DNA of 64,000 nt from Psoroptes ovis. Lineage: Eukaryota; Arthropoda; Arachnida; Sarcoptiformes; Psoroptidae. Shown in pieces: positions 51,251 to 63,816 of the stretch. The stretch lies in the NCBI GenBank assembly GCA_002943765.1, contig PQWQ01000020.1, positions 496,001-560,000 on the forward strand. The letters run 5' to 3'. How positions within the stretch are numbered: position 1 is the stretch's first letter; every line of letters starts with the position of its first letter. Under the pieces are notes generated by a model. That model was not told the origin of the DNA and made no database searches. It saw nothing but the letters and a program-made list of their open reading frames with translations. The position numbers and the translations under genes are program-made.

Positions 51251-53640
51251 ACTTTGTCGTCATCTGGTGGCGGATATTAGTACTAATTTGAAACTCAGTT
51301 TTGTTTACATTTGTCTCAATGGGATATTTAAATTTTAAAAGGATAATCCATTACCCTTTCTTTTCGTGTATTTGAATTGTGATAATCATCAAATGATTTA
51401 CCAAACAAAATTTTCCGTTTTAACACTGTCAAAAAGAGTTCTTTCAAAATATTAAAAGCATATAAAAAGTTGTTAAAGTAGCTCATTCAAATTGCTCATA
51501 TTTACAGGTGAGTATTTACCTATGAATTTAAATTTTTTTTGGGATAAAAATAATCAAATTTTCTTTTCTCCTAATCTCTTTCATCAATCAAAATGATGCC
51601 AGTCTCCTCTATTTGGTGCTAAAAGATAATTTGGTATTGTGTTTGATATGTGTGTGACATTATCATTATTAATATGATGCATTGTGCTTAATTTCTATTA
51701 AATTTTGGAAATCAGGTGTATTTGAAAACCACAATCAACAAATGAAAATGAATGACAATTATTCATCCCCCAAAAAATGAAATAAACCATCAAGAAAAAG
51801 TAGAAGATTAGTTATAGCCTTAACCTGCAACTTGATTATCTGAACAATATTCAAAGAAAAAAAGAGAAATTTATGACAGAGAAAGACTATAGAAAATAGC
51901 CCCAAAACTAAAGCAACCAAACACCAACCACCACCACCACCACTAGTTGTTTGCCATTAACTTTTGATGGTTAGTTTTCGGTTAAGCCAACGAAAACAAG
52001 ATTTTTAATTTCGTTGCATCGACTCGAATGATTGTTGATCTTGGTTGTGAATATAACAAACGAATGACTGACAATCAAAGGGTCTTTGATCCAACCAATT
52101 AATTGAATGAATGAACAAATAAATCTCGCCAAAGAAATTGTTCGTTCATTCATTTTCATTGAATAATGTATGTTTATTGAATAAGTAGATGCAAATATTG
52201 CTACATTGGTGCCCAACTATTGGTCATTATTATTTCAGAAAACGTTAATAAACATCAAAAGAATGCAACATAAATAAATATCTATGAATGATTTTCACAA
52301 AGATTATTGTTAAGTCAAAATTTGCATCTATTTTTATCATACATCATCACCAATTGAATTGAATTGAACAAACAAATATTTATATCAATTGTTTACATAC
52401 ACAACTACAAACCACACGCAACAACTCCAACCACTATCATTCATCTATAATCAAATCAAATCAAAAACAAATCGATTACAATCATTATTGAATGAATGGA
52501 TTGAACATTCTATTTCAAATTTAAATCGAAAAAAAATGATCAAACAACAAATCAAACAAGGTATATGTGTGTGTGTATGCAGCACTATGTGTTATGTATT
52601 CTGAATCCATGACAATTTTTAAAATTTATCTATTTTTTTACTCATTTTAGATATTTGACATTTATTTCAATCGTTTTCGTTGTTATTATCGTTGGGATTA
52701 GAATCGAATCATTCTCGTCTATTTTATGTATGTTTTTGAAAGGTATTAATCCTATCAAAATTGAAAAAACAGCGAATAAATAGCTACGTCATCATACAAT
52801 CATTCAAACCAAATCAAATTTACATTCATTTAAACGAGAAAATCATTCACATTTGTTTGCATCGAATTGCAAACATCAAAATCAATTTGGTTGTTTTGAA
52901 TTGTTTTTGGTTTTGTTTCGTTTTATGGATTGATCAATTCAGTAAATCAGTTAATAAAACAACAACAACAGCAGCAACAAACAGCCACCACATTGAAAAC
53001 CAACCAACTAATTCATCGAAAACATTTTCAGTAAATCTATATCCTCATCACCACCATCGTCAACAATTTGTATCAATTCGAATCAAAAGTTAAATCAAAT
53101 CAAAACAACCAAAAACAAACTGTTCGCAATCATTCTGATGTTTACATGACGATGTTTGATTGATGATTTGAAAAATCATTAATCATTTTCTTTGCCTGAT
53201 TTTCGAATTCATCAATAGTTTTCGATTGTTTTTATGTGTATGTCTGTGTGTATTTGGATTATTTTGTTTGTGGATTTGTTTCAAATTAAACTAAATTAAA
53301 TGTTTTTCTTATAAAATTTTTGGATAAACATCAACACTACACACTGAATGTACAATCAATTATTATTTAAAACACAGAAATAATTTGATTTTTTTGAAAA
53401 AAAAATGCAAGAAATTCGCCCACTTTTTGTGGTCGCTTCAATAATGTGCCTTCAATGATTAAACCACGTCGGGAAAAAATCTACGTCAGAATCAACAATA
53501 CCCAGAATCAACCCGAGATTTTATTGAATGAAATTTCTCTACAAATATCGTCCATTTGAATTCAAATCAGCTATGAATTTTTGAATATTAAAATTTTTGA
53601 TGGAAAAATACCATATTTATCAATAATAAGACCTCTCAAA

Positions 53641-56600
53641 ATGCAAGGAATCAAATTCAAAAGTAATAAACAACAATTTGATTTGAAAAAATCATTATCA
53701 AAATTATTCGATTATAAACGTGATTGTTTTAGCCGTTTACGTGCATTAAAATCTATTTGTGGTAAGTGTTTTAAGCACTGAAATAATTCATTCATTGATA
53801 ATAATCAACATTTTCTAAATATACAAAAAAAACAGATGCAAAAGATATCAGAGAAGTCAAAGAAACATTTATGAGCAATTACTCAGTTATATATTCAGTA
53901 TTTCATGAAACATTTGTCATATTAGATTCGGTCAAATTCAATGGACATCGTAAAAATGCAACCGAAGATGATCGATTGCTGTTTTATGTGTTTGAAAAGA
54001 TATTGTTACTATTACCTGAGAAATTGGAAAAAAGATGGCAAATGAATAGCCTTATATTTATATTTCGTAAATGTCTGCATCCAACCAATCTACTATCGAT
54101 TCGTTTGGAAGCTATGCGTTTATTTTTGATTTATTATCAAATTCTTGGCGAAATAAATGTACGACAAAATCAACAAATCGAATTCCTATACGCCTCACTT
54201 ATACCTGGTGTTGTGCTGAACGATACAATATCATCAGCGAATCAACATTTAGCTGAATCACCATTAATTGATCCTAATCAATTCAAATATTTCGGTATTC
54301 GTCCATTTCCAATCGAACCATTCATTTTGAATGTTGATCAATCGTTGAGTTCATTGCATAGTAATTCATCATCAGCGACAGCAGCATCATCATCATCATC
54401 ATCGACCCATGGCAGCACTACAGTATCAAATAATTATCCAAATTACGAATTTAAACAATATACAAAAATATTCTTCACCCAATATTTATTAGATTATTCA
54501 CTATCACAATGTGTTAAAATATATTGGCGTGATCATCGTGAACGTCGCCATCTTCGTGGATTTGAATTTTTATTCTCATCCTTTTCTCGTATATATTTGC
54601 CTTATTTATTTCCAATGTTGGCAATCAAAAATCCGAATGAAAACGAATGGAATGATTTTACAATCCGTCTACTGATATCAATATATTATCAAACAAATGA
54701 ATTACCCAAATTGAGAAGATATCGTGACTATTATTCGAGTCAAAATGAACATTTGCCTTACTTACAAGCTGTTGTTGTCCAATGGTTAGCCAAATATTTA
54801 TTAAGCTCAAACAGAGATAATGTTAATCATCCAACATTAACACCAACCAATACCGATCCATCATCATCATCATCATTAGCAAGCAATTTATCAAAATTTT
54901 CAAATTCACAAACAAATTTATTACATTCATCATATAGTTTTACCAGTATAATGTCATCATCACATTCATCATCAATGTCAATGTTTAATCAATTATCGAA
55001 ACAAACATTATTGATGAATAATCAACAAACAATGATCAATAGTCCAACATTTGAATATGAAAGTGATTTATTTCGTTTACTTTTAAATTCGCGAAGATTT
55101 TATGTTGATTTAGTGTTAAATCTTTTTCATCAATCATTTTTATGGCCATTTCATGAAGATCTTACTATCACGATGCGTGATGTGATTAAAGTATTTAAAC
55201 AATGGATATACAAAGAAATCAGTACACCTTTACCATTGTTTTTGGCTGAACCTACTACGAATTCGATTCCATCATCCAATTCGAATCATTTGATGATTAA
55301 TGCACCATTATCTAATGATGATAATGTATGCGCTGGTTATATGAGCATGATGAATGTTTTCATTATGTCATCATCTAATTTATTGCTATTAGAAGTTCCT
55401 ACCGATTTACCACAAATGTTAGAGAAACAAGTTGATGTTTCGAAACGGGTATTCAATATTTATCGTTATATGGTCATGAAAATTGAAATGGATCGAGAAG
55501 TATGGGAAAATCTTGTACAAGTTTTAATTCGTGTTACTGAATGTATTATAGCGCCACAAGTGCCTGAAAAACGTGAAGATAGTCTTGGTGGTCGTTTAGC
55601 ACCACCACTATTTCAAACATTAGTTGTCACTTGGATTAAAGCTAATCTGAATATACAGGTATCGAATCAATTGTGGGAAAAATTTCATCATTTAGTATCA
55701 TCGTTGACTGCATGGGAAGAATTAATCAGTGAATGGAGTAGCACAATGTTCATCCTGAATCGTGTTATGTCACGTTATGTATTTCATATTAATCTCAATG
55801 AATTACCGGTCGATAAAACGCTCGCAGATCGTAAACGTGAATTACGAAATAAACCACGACTGCATCACATTCGAAGTGTCAGCAATACAACTCAACAGCA
55901 TCAAAATCAATCGAATCAACAACATCAGCTTAATCAACAATCGCAGGATGTACAAAGCATCTCCCAGCAAACCATAAGAAATCAGCATCATCAACAACAA
56001 CAACATGATCAAATAAGTCGAACATCAAGTCATACAGATGATTCGGCTAAAATTTCTGTACAACGTTTAGTTAGTAATGAATCAATGAGTAACAATGTGA
56101 ATGGCAATATCAGTTATTACTGTAATCATCGTCGTAATAATTCAAAGATATCAACACCGTTATTACATTCCGTATCGATTAATCGTCATCGTGAATATCA
56201 TAAAAATCAATTAATAAATCGATTGCTAAAACGAAGTTTATCCGATAGTTGTTTGGTGTTGACCGTACAACAATCCCTGTGTCCAATACGTACATCAATA
56301 CAATCGAAAATAATTAAACGTTCATATAAATCGGCGGCTGCGATTCGGCGAAATTCAAAAAAGAATCGACAAAAGTTGACAATTTTTAGAAATAATAATA
56401 ATAATAATAATTTACCAATGATTGATGATGAAGAGATCGATGATGAGCTGACAATGGGTATCGGTGAAAGTTTTGATTATCAACATGATTATTATATTGA
56501 AAATGGTTATCATGATAGCTCACACGATGATTTGGATGAAAACGTTTCAATGAATGAAAATTATTTGATTGACTACCTCAAACGAAAAACATTGTACCGT

Positions 56601-59600
56601 TCGAATTCGATGAATGATTTGAGCCTTATGTATTCATCATCTTCATATCAAAATATTGTAAATCATAGAAATAATTTAAATCATGATCATTCTAATCAAC
56701 CAAATGGTTCTGATTCGATGGCCGATACGCTAAGTTTAGGGGCATCATTCACTGGTGCTGTTGGTGAATGTAATAGTCTCAAAGAAACACCATTAACATT
56801 CGATTCTACATCGGCAGCATCTACATGTAGTTCTTCAATAATCGATCAACAAGTGTCATTCGGTTCATCCGAATCTGGAGCTGTATCGAATAAACATCAT
56901 GATGCCGGTTCATTAGCTGCTAGACCAGTATTGTTAGGTGGTCAATTACGTGGATGGAATGCTGAAGCTGCAGCTATTCTTTGGCGTAGAATGTTAGAAA
57001 TACTTGGTGATCCGAATGATATTAAAGACCCGAAACTACATCGAATGGCTTTCGAATGTCTGGCTAAAATTACCGAAGATTTTACCAAAATTCGTGATAA
57101 TATTGCTTATTTGAATGCAACATCTGGCATTGAAAATGTGAATGGTCCTTTATTAGTACCATCATTACATTATTATACATCATGGCTATTCAAAGCAACA
57201 ACATTACCTCATGAATATAAATCTGGTCGTTTATTAGCATATAAATTACTTTGTATGATAGCAATGTATCGTTCGGAACAAGAATTAACAAAAGAATTTT
57301 TAGTACTTTTTTATTTGGCATTAAAACGTGCTATATTGTCGGATGAAATGGTAAAATATGATGTTTTGAATTAATAAGAATTGATTCTTATAATAATTTC
57401 TCTATGGTTTCTCTCCAGGAATTGATCAATATCATAATCAAATATTGTGGTCCGAAATTTTTCTCCGCATCACTTTGGGGCTCATCATGTCTGTTGTTTC
57501 ATTTTGTTAGTGCTGCCAATATTATTATTGGTTCGACTGAAATTAAAACAGTAAGCTCATTTTGCTGTTTTTGACTAGTTTTCAAACTTTCTAAATACTT
57601 TTTCTCGTATTATCAAAAAACAGTATCCACGTATTGAATCGCTGCAATTATTAGGCTCGTTGATTGGTTTTTTCGATGTATTTAGCAATGTACTTGTCTT
57701 AAGAAGTACTGATACGCTTAGTCCTGAAACATATACCAAACTCAAGGTTTGTTATCAGCTAAAAATTGTTTAAAAAACTGAAAAATTGACCACATTTTTT
57801 CTTCCGAATAGGATCATGTAATTGAAATCATTATCAGTGCCAGTAAACGTGAACAACATGGCCTAGGACGTGTAATATCATTTTGTAGCTTAGGAATCTT
57901 TCTTTACCGGGAATTCAATAAAGGTTCAGAATTTAATCGTATCAAAGATATTATCAATATATTGGTGGCTGGCACAAGAGTATGTTACATGTTTACTATT
58001 TTTCAATATTTAAAATTCAGTGGTTTTACCCCTATTTTTTGACATTGCATGCCTATAAAAAATCTATTGATTGGTGGTGTCGGTCAAAACATATATATTC
58101 GAATCTTCATCATTATTATTTTTTCCCTCAACTTTATTCATTTTCGATTGATTTGCATGCCATAATTCGAGTTAATTAATTCAAATTCTCTTTTTTTTTA
58201 TATTTCGTTTGAATATTTGTTCATAAACAAAAACCATAAAATTGTTCGTATGTCGTTTGATTTTCGAATGATGAATGATAATGATGTGATATAATACACA
58301 TTGATTATAATCTTATCGTTGATTAAAAAGATGTCGGTAAGACGTACGAAACCGGCAACTTCACCATCACGATCAATGTCACCGATAAATGTCGACGCCA
58401 CCAACAATAATAATTATCATAATAATACAAACATCAATTATGCTGCCGATAATTCGAAGGTATACAATAATACACTGAATGAATTTCGATAATGTCTCTA
58501 TAAATGTTTAACGAATTATCTGCCAAACTTCGATTCTAACATTTTCCCCTTAATTTTCACTTAACTATATTCAATATGAACCCTTTTTCAATTAGTTAAT
58601 TTCAATTTTTTCTATTATTTTATTCCATAGTTCAATAATCGAGTAATTTGTCGTGTAGCATGTGATATGCTAAGATTATTGGCTGATCATTCCCAGTATT
58701 TGATCCAGAAACATCCAGATTTAGCTCGACGTATTATTGAAGGACTGTGTTATACATTTGAATTACATATTGACATTATTAAACAGAAAACCTTGTTGAA
58801 AGATTTTAAAAATGTATGTTTTAGTCTATTTTCCTCTTATTTCATATCTAATTCATATTTCGCATATCTATAGCTTCTATTGTGTATAATGTTTTGTCTA
58901 TCACATTGGTGTATGGCGGTCAACAAAGATTTCTTATTGAATACAATGGTATCGGATGATTATCCCAGTAAAATTCTTCAATATGAATGTAAAAAATATG
59001 AATTTGAAGATGGCTCTGAGATCAAGAATCAAATACGTCCATGTTTACTTGATTTGATTCTGTCCTTGTATATTTCTGTTGTCAATTTAGATCCAGTGAC
59101 CATTGTTAAAAATCAATCATTAAATTCACCAGCATCTGAAGCATTGAAAAATTCACCACAAATTGGTGATCTGGAAACAATGGATTATACAATCATAAAT
59201 GGTTCTACTAGTTCTCAATATAGTGATGATATGCTGTCATCAATCAGTGATAATCGCAGCTCAGCATCATTTGATCAACAAATTGAAAATGCAGCTTCGC
59301 TGAAGAAGGCAGCTCATTTAATTTTATTATATTTCATGAATTTTTTGGGGCATTTCCCCGCGACTAAAATGCAATCAGCATCAATAAGTGCTCAAATTAA
59401 TGAAAACGATGATAATCCATATGTAGCCGATCATGATAGAGTCGACTACGAATCTTTGAATGCACCAAATGTTCTGGTTTTCACCATAAATGATACATGT
59501 CTAATGTCATTCATCGAATTGCCTCTTGAAACATTTGATTCTTCGATATGGACAAAAATATTATCATCATCAGCAGCCGATGCATTACCAGCAAAACCGA

Positions 59601-61411
59601 TTCGTATAATTATACGTAATGTTCTGGGGAAATTTGCATGGGATTCGATAATGCTTTCATCACAATTAGTTCTTGATAATAATAATTCAATCGGTAAACC
59701 ATTAAATTCGCTGGCAAATGATCAATCAAATAATTCCAACAGTCCTGATTCGGAAAATGATGAAGAAAAAAATGAAATGAATTCTTACAAAAATTCATTG
59801 GTGAAAGATAATCTCGAAATTTTAGTGAATTCAATCTATGAAACTACACCTGAATGTCGTCAAAAAATGACCTCAACATCCAACGATGATTTTCTTCATT
59901 CATTAAATCAAATGCCTGAAGCAGTTGATACGCTGGCCTTGTTAATAAATCAACATTTTCAAGAATCACAATTTATTGAAGATGCTGAATTTAATAATAA
60001 TCATCAATTAAAGTCGAATATTGATCGAATAACACCGGACATTCTTACAATCGATAATAATACTAGCAGCTATAATTCTTCGATTGATTCAAGTGACTCG
60101 GATCTTTTGGATCCAGTCAAAGCATTTCAATATTGTCGTCAAATGATTGAACAGCTTGGTTTTCTTTCATGGGAAAAACGAAAACAAATCGAGTTGTTAT
60201 CGAAAACACAATCAACTGTACGTGAATTACGTCATCTCGATAATCAACATTTTCGTGAACAGCATAAAATTGCCGTCATTTATGTTGGTCATAGTCAAGA
60301 AACACGTGAAAGTATTCTACTTAATAAATGTGGAAGTCGTGCATTCGAAGAATTTGTATCGAGACTCGGTTGGGAAGTTAATTTGGCCACTCATGCTGGT
60401 TTCATGGGTGGTTTACAATCAAATCTAAGCACTGGCATAACAGCACCATATTATGCTGATTCATTTAATGAAGTGATATTTCATGTCTCCACTCGTCTTG
60501 AGCCATTTGTCAGCAATGATTTGACGAATGCAAACACAATCAACACTAGTCTACAACAACCTATTGACAAACAACAATTGATGAACATGAAAATGAGACA
60601 TTTAGGAAATGATGAAGTACATATCATTTGGTCTGAACATTATAAAGAATATCGTCGAAGTATTCTGGCGACCGAATTTGGTGATGTTTTAATTGTCATA
60701 TATCCATTACCAGCTCATACGTATCCGAATTTATTTCGGATACAAATAATGCGTAAACCAGAGGTACCATTTTTCGGGCCATTGTTTCATGGTGCAGTCG
60801 TACATCGTGATGAACTGGCCGGTTTGGTACGTGCCACAGCTATCAATGCATCACGTGGTAAACGTTTGAATATGAATGATTATAAACCATATTTCGAAAC
60901 ACGATATGATACGATCAAGAATTTGATCACAAAATTCAAAGATCCTACCATTTTCGAAGAATTCGCCAATCGTATTTATGCACCTAGATATGACTTGTTG
61001 CAAAGCAAAGAATTCTATGCAACATCCAATCTAGCGAAATTGATGGAATCAGGTTTCATTACGATCGAAGATTTCATAAAATGCACAAGCCATTCAAATC
61101 ATTCATTTGCATCACTTCCATCGACACCACATTCATTGAACAATGAACCGATTTCACCGGCTTCATCAACAATTTCATCCGAGATCTATTTTAGCAATCA
61201 GCATCATCAACAACAACAACAACCATCACCAGTATCACCACAATCAATCACATCAATGCAATCACCTTCGATAGTTGATTCATCAGCGATGACGACGACG
61301 ACCACGACACCATTTAAAATGGTATCAGTTTTACCATTATCAACAACAACAACATCGGGAACATCATTAAGAGGTCTGCGTCCAAATAGTCGCAATTCAT
61401 TCAACAAATAA
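53641..61411 (+). CDS. RALGAPA1: Ral GTPase-activating protein subunit alpha (RALGAPA)
   Basis: Eight exons join in frame (2302 residues): 53641-53761, 53836-57350, 57419-57550, 57624-57746, 57812-57979, 58331-58459, 58631-58813, 58874-61411. The N-terminus matches the family (KKSLSKLFDYKRDCFSRLRAL, VFEKILLLLPEKLEKRWQ). A long helical-repeat region with Ser/His/Gln-rich inserts follows. The Rap/Ran-GAP domain is at about 1918-2170: HKIAVIYVGHSQE, GWEVNLATHAGFMGGLQ, VIFHVSTRL, LGNDEVHIIWSEH (with the Asn expected for the catalytic Asn thumb), EFGDVLIVIYPL and PEVPFFGPLFHGAVV. In mammals it forms a heterodimer with RALGAPB, acts on RalA/RalB and is inhibited by Akt. Exon 6 (Ser/Asn-rich, weak acceptor) is the least certain. 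The tail is Gln/Ser/Thr-rich. One gene likely corresponds to both vertebrate paralogues. Confidence 0.93.
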
Positions 61412-61479
61412 TGTTCGATCGAATGTTTTTTTTTTCTTATAAATAATTGAAATTTGATTTAGTTGTGAAAGGATTAATT

Positions 61480-61518
61480 TTATTTTATTTGTACAAAAGC
61501 AAACAAAGAACAATTAAA
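61480..61518. terminator. Overlapping 3' ends of RALGAPA and CPSF73
   Basis: Minus-strand AATAAA hexamers (TTTATT at 61480-61485 and 61485-61490) lie 47-57 bp after the CPSF73 stop. A plus-strand ATTAAA at 61513-61518 lies about 100 bp after the RALGAPA stop. The two 3' UTRs must nearly touch or overlap. Confidence 0.45.
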
Positions 61519-61536
61519 TATCGATTGTTGATTGAT

Positions 61537-63816
61537 TCAAGTACCAATTTCCATGCTGTTGGACAAAAATCTATTCAACATATTTCGAACATGATCATAA
61601 TCACAATGTATAATCGATCTTTTGGTTAAATTAATCTCGACCGATGCGTTTTGATCAATTTTGAATGCTAAATGTTTTTCAATAATTGTTGAACATGAGT
61701 CATGAGCATCATTATCATCATTCATATCATCAGTATTTGTTTTCATTTTTGATTGATCATGATGTTGCTTATTCTTCACTTTAACTGTGTTTACAACAAA
61801 ATCATTTTCTTGCAATGAAAACATTTCTTTCAATGAATCGATTAATAAATTTGTAAATAATAACTCCTTGGCTTGTGATGATATTGTTTTTGTTGTTGTG
61901 TTGTTGTTGAATTTTTTAAAATTATTAATTTCATCATCATCCACACAAGACGTAGATGGATCGATTTCGCTCGTTTTGCCATCATTGTTTACATTGTCAT
62001 TACCCGATGCAATCGTGTCCTCATTTTTGATCGATGCTTTCAACAATGATGCTATCAACGTATCAGCATACATATCACATTCTGGCGATGAAATCCAATC
62101 TAAAATTACAAATTTATTTTTCAAATCAATTGTTGCTTGTATTTGATCGAATACTTTCACTGAACAATCAGCGATTCGTTTCATTTGATATCCTTGGAAT
62201 GCCGAGCACATTCGATCATAATCACCATCGAAAGGTACGGTTAAACGTTGTGATATTGTACTCATGACCATATCGGTATATTTATTTAGATCCGATGGAG
62301 CTAATAAATGGTAGCTGAAATTACGTTTCACCAATATTCCTGAAAGACGTAAACCAGCTGTCGGTTTAGTGATGGCTAGTGATCCCATAACTTTGGCTAT
62401 TTTTTCACCACGAAAATGTAATTCCAGCGCTACTGTATTTTGTGGATTATGAAATTCAGGTGGATTTTCTTGATCTTCATATTCACGGATCAATGCCGAT
62501 TTTAATCGATTCATTTCGTTAGCTTCACCGTGTACCAACATAATGTGCGGTGGACGCAATGCTCGTATGAATTCACTTGTCTGTTTATAATCAGTATGAG
62601 CTGAAAATGAAATATATTCTACTTGACATTTTCTGGGCAATTTTTGTCCACTCATCGCAACGATTTCTTCGGGTTCCGAAAGAATTTGTTTGGCTAATGT
62701 ACCTTCAACACAATAACCGGCAATAATGCAACAATTTCGCCGGTCACTGCACCAACTTTCGAACAATTCTCGTGACAATCCAGATTGCATCATACCTGGT
62801 GTAGCCATCACAACACATGGACCAATTTCATCCATGTCTAAATGTGCTTTTGATTTCAAATTGGAAATATGTTTGAACACAAAAGGATTATTGATCGCAA
62901 TTTGTCGTTTAATACGATTATTCATTGCATTGATATATGTTTGATAAACTGACATGCATTTCTTGGCCAATGATGATGCATAATATATTGGATATTCATG
63001 CAATTCAGGATGTTGAGCCCAATATTCATCTAAAATCAGTAATAATTCTTGCGCTCTTCCTAATGCAAATACTGGTATCAAACATTTACCACCTCTTGTG
63101 ACGGTATCGTAGACAATTCCAGTAAATCTAGCTTCTCTTTCTTCACGTTTCTCATGTATATGTGTGCCATATGTCGATTCAATTATCAGTATGTCTGGCT
63201 TGATTGCTGGAATTTCGGCCGACATTAAATGACGATCTTCTTGACGAGAAAAATCACCAGTGTACAAAATTTTGACACCAGCAATTTCGATCATGAACAT
63301 TGCAGCGCCTAAAACATGGCCAGCATTATAGCACCAAAATCTAACGCCGGCAATTTCTTTTTCTTCATGAAAATTGATTGTTTCAATTTTATCCATTGAC
63401 TGTTCTAAATCTTGTTCAGTGTAAAGCATTTGTTCGGCCGAAATATTCGAAACCTTTATACAATCAGCCAATAGCCATCTGTAAATAGCTTTTGTTGCAT
63501 GGGTCATAAAACATCTACCTTTGAATGTTGTTTTTTGAAGAAACCAAGGCAAAGCACCGCAATGATCAAGATGGAAATGTGATATCAACAATAGATCGAT
63601 TTCTTCCGGATCAATAAGATCGACGAATGGCAAAGCATCCATCCCGTTCAAACCAGGATGAATGCCACAATCGAGTAATATTTTTTTACCTTTAAATTCC
63701 ATATAAATACAACTTCGACCGACTTCTTGACCGGCTCCAAGCGGGCGCAACTGTAAAATATCACTATCGATTTCAATCGAACCTTCATCACGTGCATTCA
63801 CAATCATTGGTTCCAT
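61537..63816 (-). CDS. CPSF3: Cleavage and polyadenylation specificity factor 73 kDa endonuclease (CPSF73/CPSF3)
   Basis: A single uninterrupted minus-strand exon encodes 759 residues. ATG at 63816 (MEPMIVNARDEG) is chosen; the frame extends a little upstream but without an earlier ATG. This is the zinc-dependent nuclease that cuts pre-mRNA before polyadenylation and also processes histone mRNA. All metallo-beta-lactamase/beta-CASP motifs are present: LLDCGIHPG, HFHLDH (80-85), AGHVLGAAMF, YTGDFSRQEDRHL, IIESTYG, SFSAHTDYKQ and VHGEANEM. The human protein has 684 residues; the extra length here is an Asp/Asn-rich insert in the C-terminal domain (about residues 590-700), after which conserved C-terminal sequence resumes. 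The gene is intronless and convergent with RALGAPA. Confidence 0.97.
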   Translation of the reverse strand: MEPMIVNARDEGSIEIDSDILQLRPLGAGQEVGRSCIYMEFKGKKILLDCGIHPGLNGMDALPFVDLIDPEEIDLLLISHFHLDHCGALPWFLQKTTFKGRCFMTHATKAIYRWLLADCIKVSNISAEQMLYTEQDLEQSMDKIETINFHEEKEIAGVRFWCYNAGHVLGAAMFMIEIAGVKILYTGDFSRQEDRHLMSAEIPAIKPDILIIESTYGTHIHEKREEREARFTGIVYDTVTRGGKCLIPVFALGRAQELLLILDEYWAQHPELHEYPIYYASSLAKKCMSVYQTYINAMNNRIKRQIAINNPFVFKHISNLKSKAHLDMDEIGPCVVMATPGMMQSGLSRELFESWCSDRRNCCIIAGYCVEGTLAKQILSEPEEIVAMSGQKLPRKCQVEYISFSAHTDYKQTSEFIRALRPPHIMLVHGEANEMNRLKSALIREYEDQENPPEFHNPQNTVALELHFRGEKIAKVMGSLAITKPTAGLRLSGILVKRNFSYHLLAPSDLNKYTDMVMSTISQRLTVPFDGDYDRMCSAFQGYQMKRIADCSVKVFDQIQATIDLKNKFVILDWISSPECDMYADTLIASLLKASIKNEDTIASGNDNVNNDGKTSEIDPSTSCVDDDEINNFKKFNNNTTTKTISSQAKELLFTNLLIDSLKEMFSLQENDFVVNTVKVKNKQHHDQSKMKTNTDDMNDDNDAHDSCSTIIEKHLAFKIDQNASVEINLTKRSIIHCDYDHVRNMLNRFLSNSMEIGT

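Larger units (their letters stand above)
41709..53640. other. 12-kb non-coding region between vnd and RALGAPA
   Basis: No coding exon is recognised. Contents: the vnd 3' UTR, two perfect E-box palindromes (42072-42085 and 42249-42264), two GCACGTGTTT copies (45899, 46097), an NK2-type site TCAAGTGG (45867), a poly-A tract (50937-50957), and a CGCCATT/AATGGCG inverted pair (51224-51250). A donor at 51508 (TTTACAG then GTGAGT) may end a non-coding first exon of RALGAPA. Frames at 52389 and 52761 lack proper starts and domains and may be 5' leader sequence. Confidence 0.6.

Noticed and set aside
51971..52216. 81-codon minus-strand frame before RALGAPA
   Set aside because: Low coding character, no domain, no splice or promoter support.
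52389..53093. Two frames upstream of RALGAPA
   Set aside because: Starts are not ATG and content is CAA/CAC-rich leader-like sequence. They do not match the RALGAPA N-terminus, which is complete from 53641.
53581..53640. Upstream extension of the RALGAPA frame
   Set aside because: It has no earlier in-frame ATG, and family alignment begins just after the ATG at 53641.
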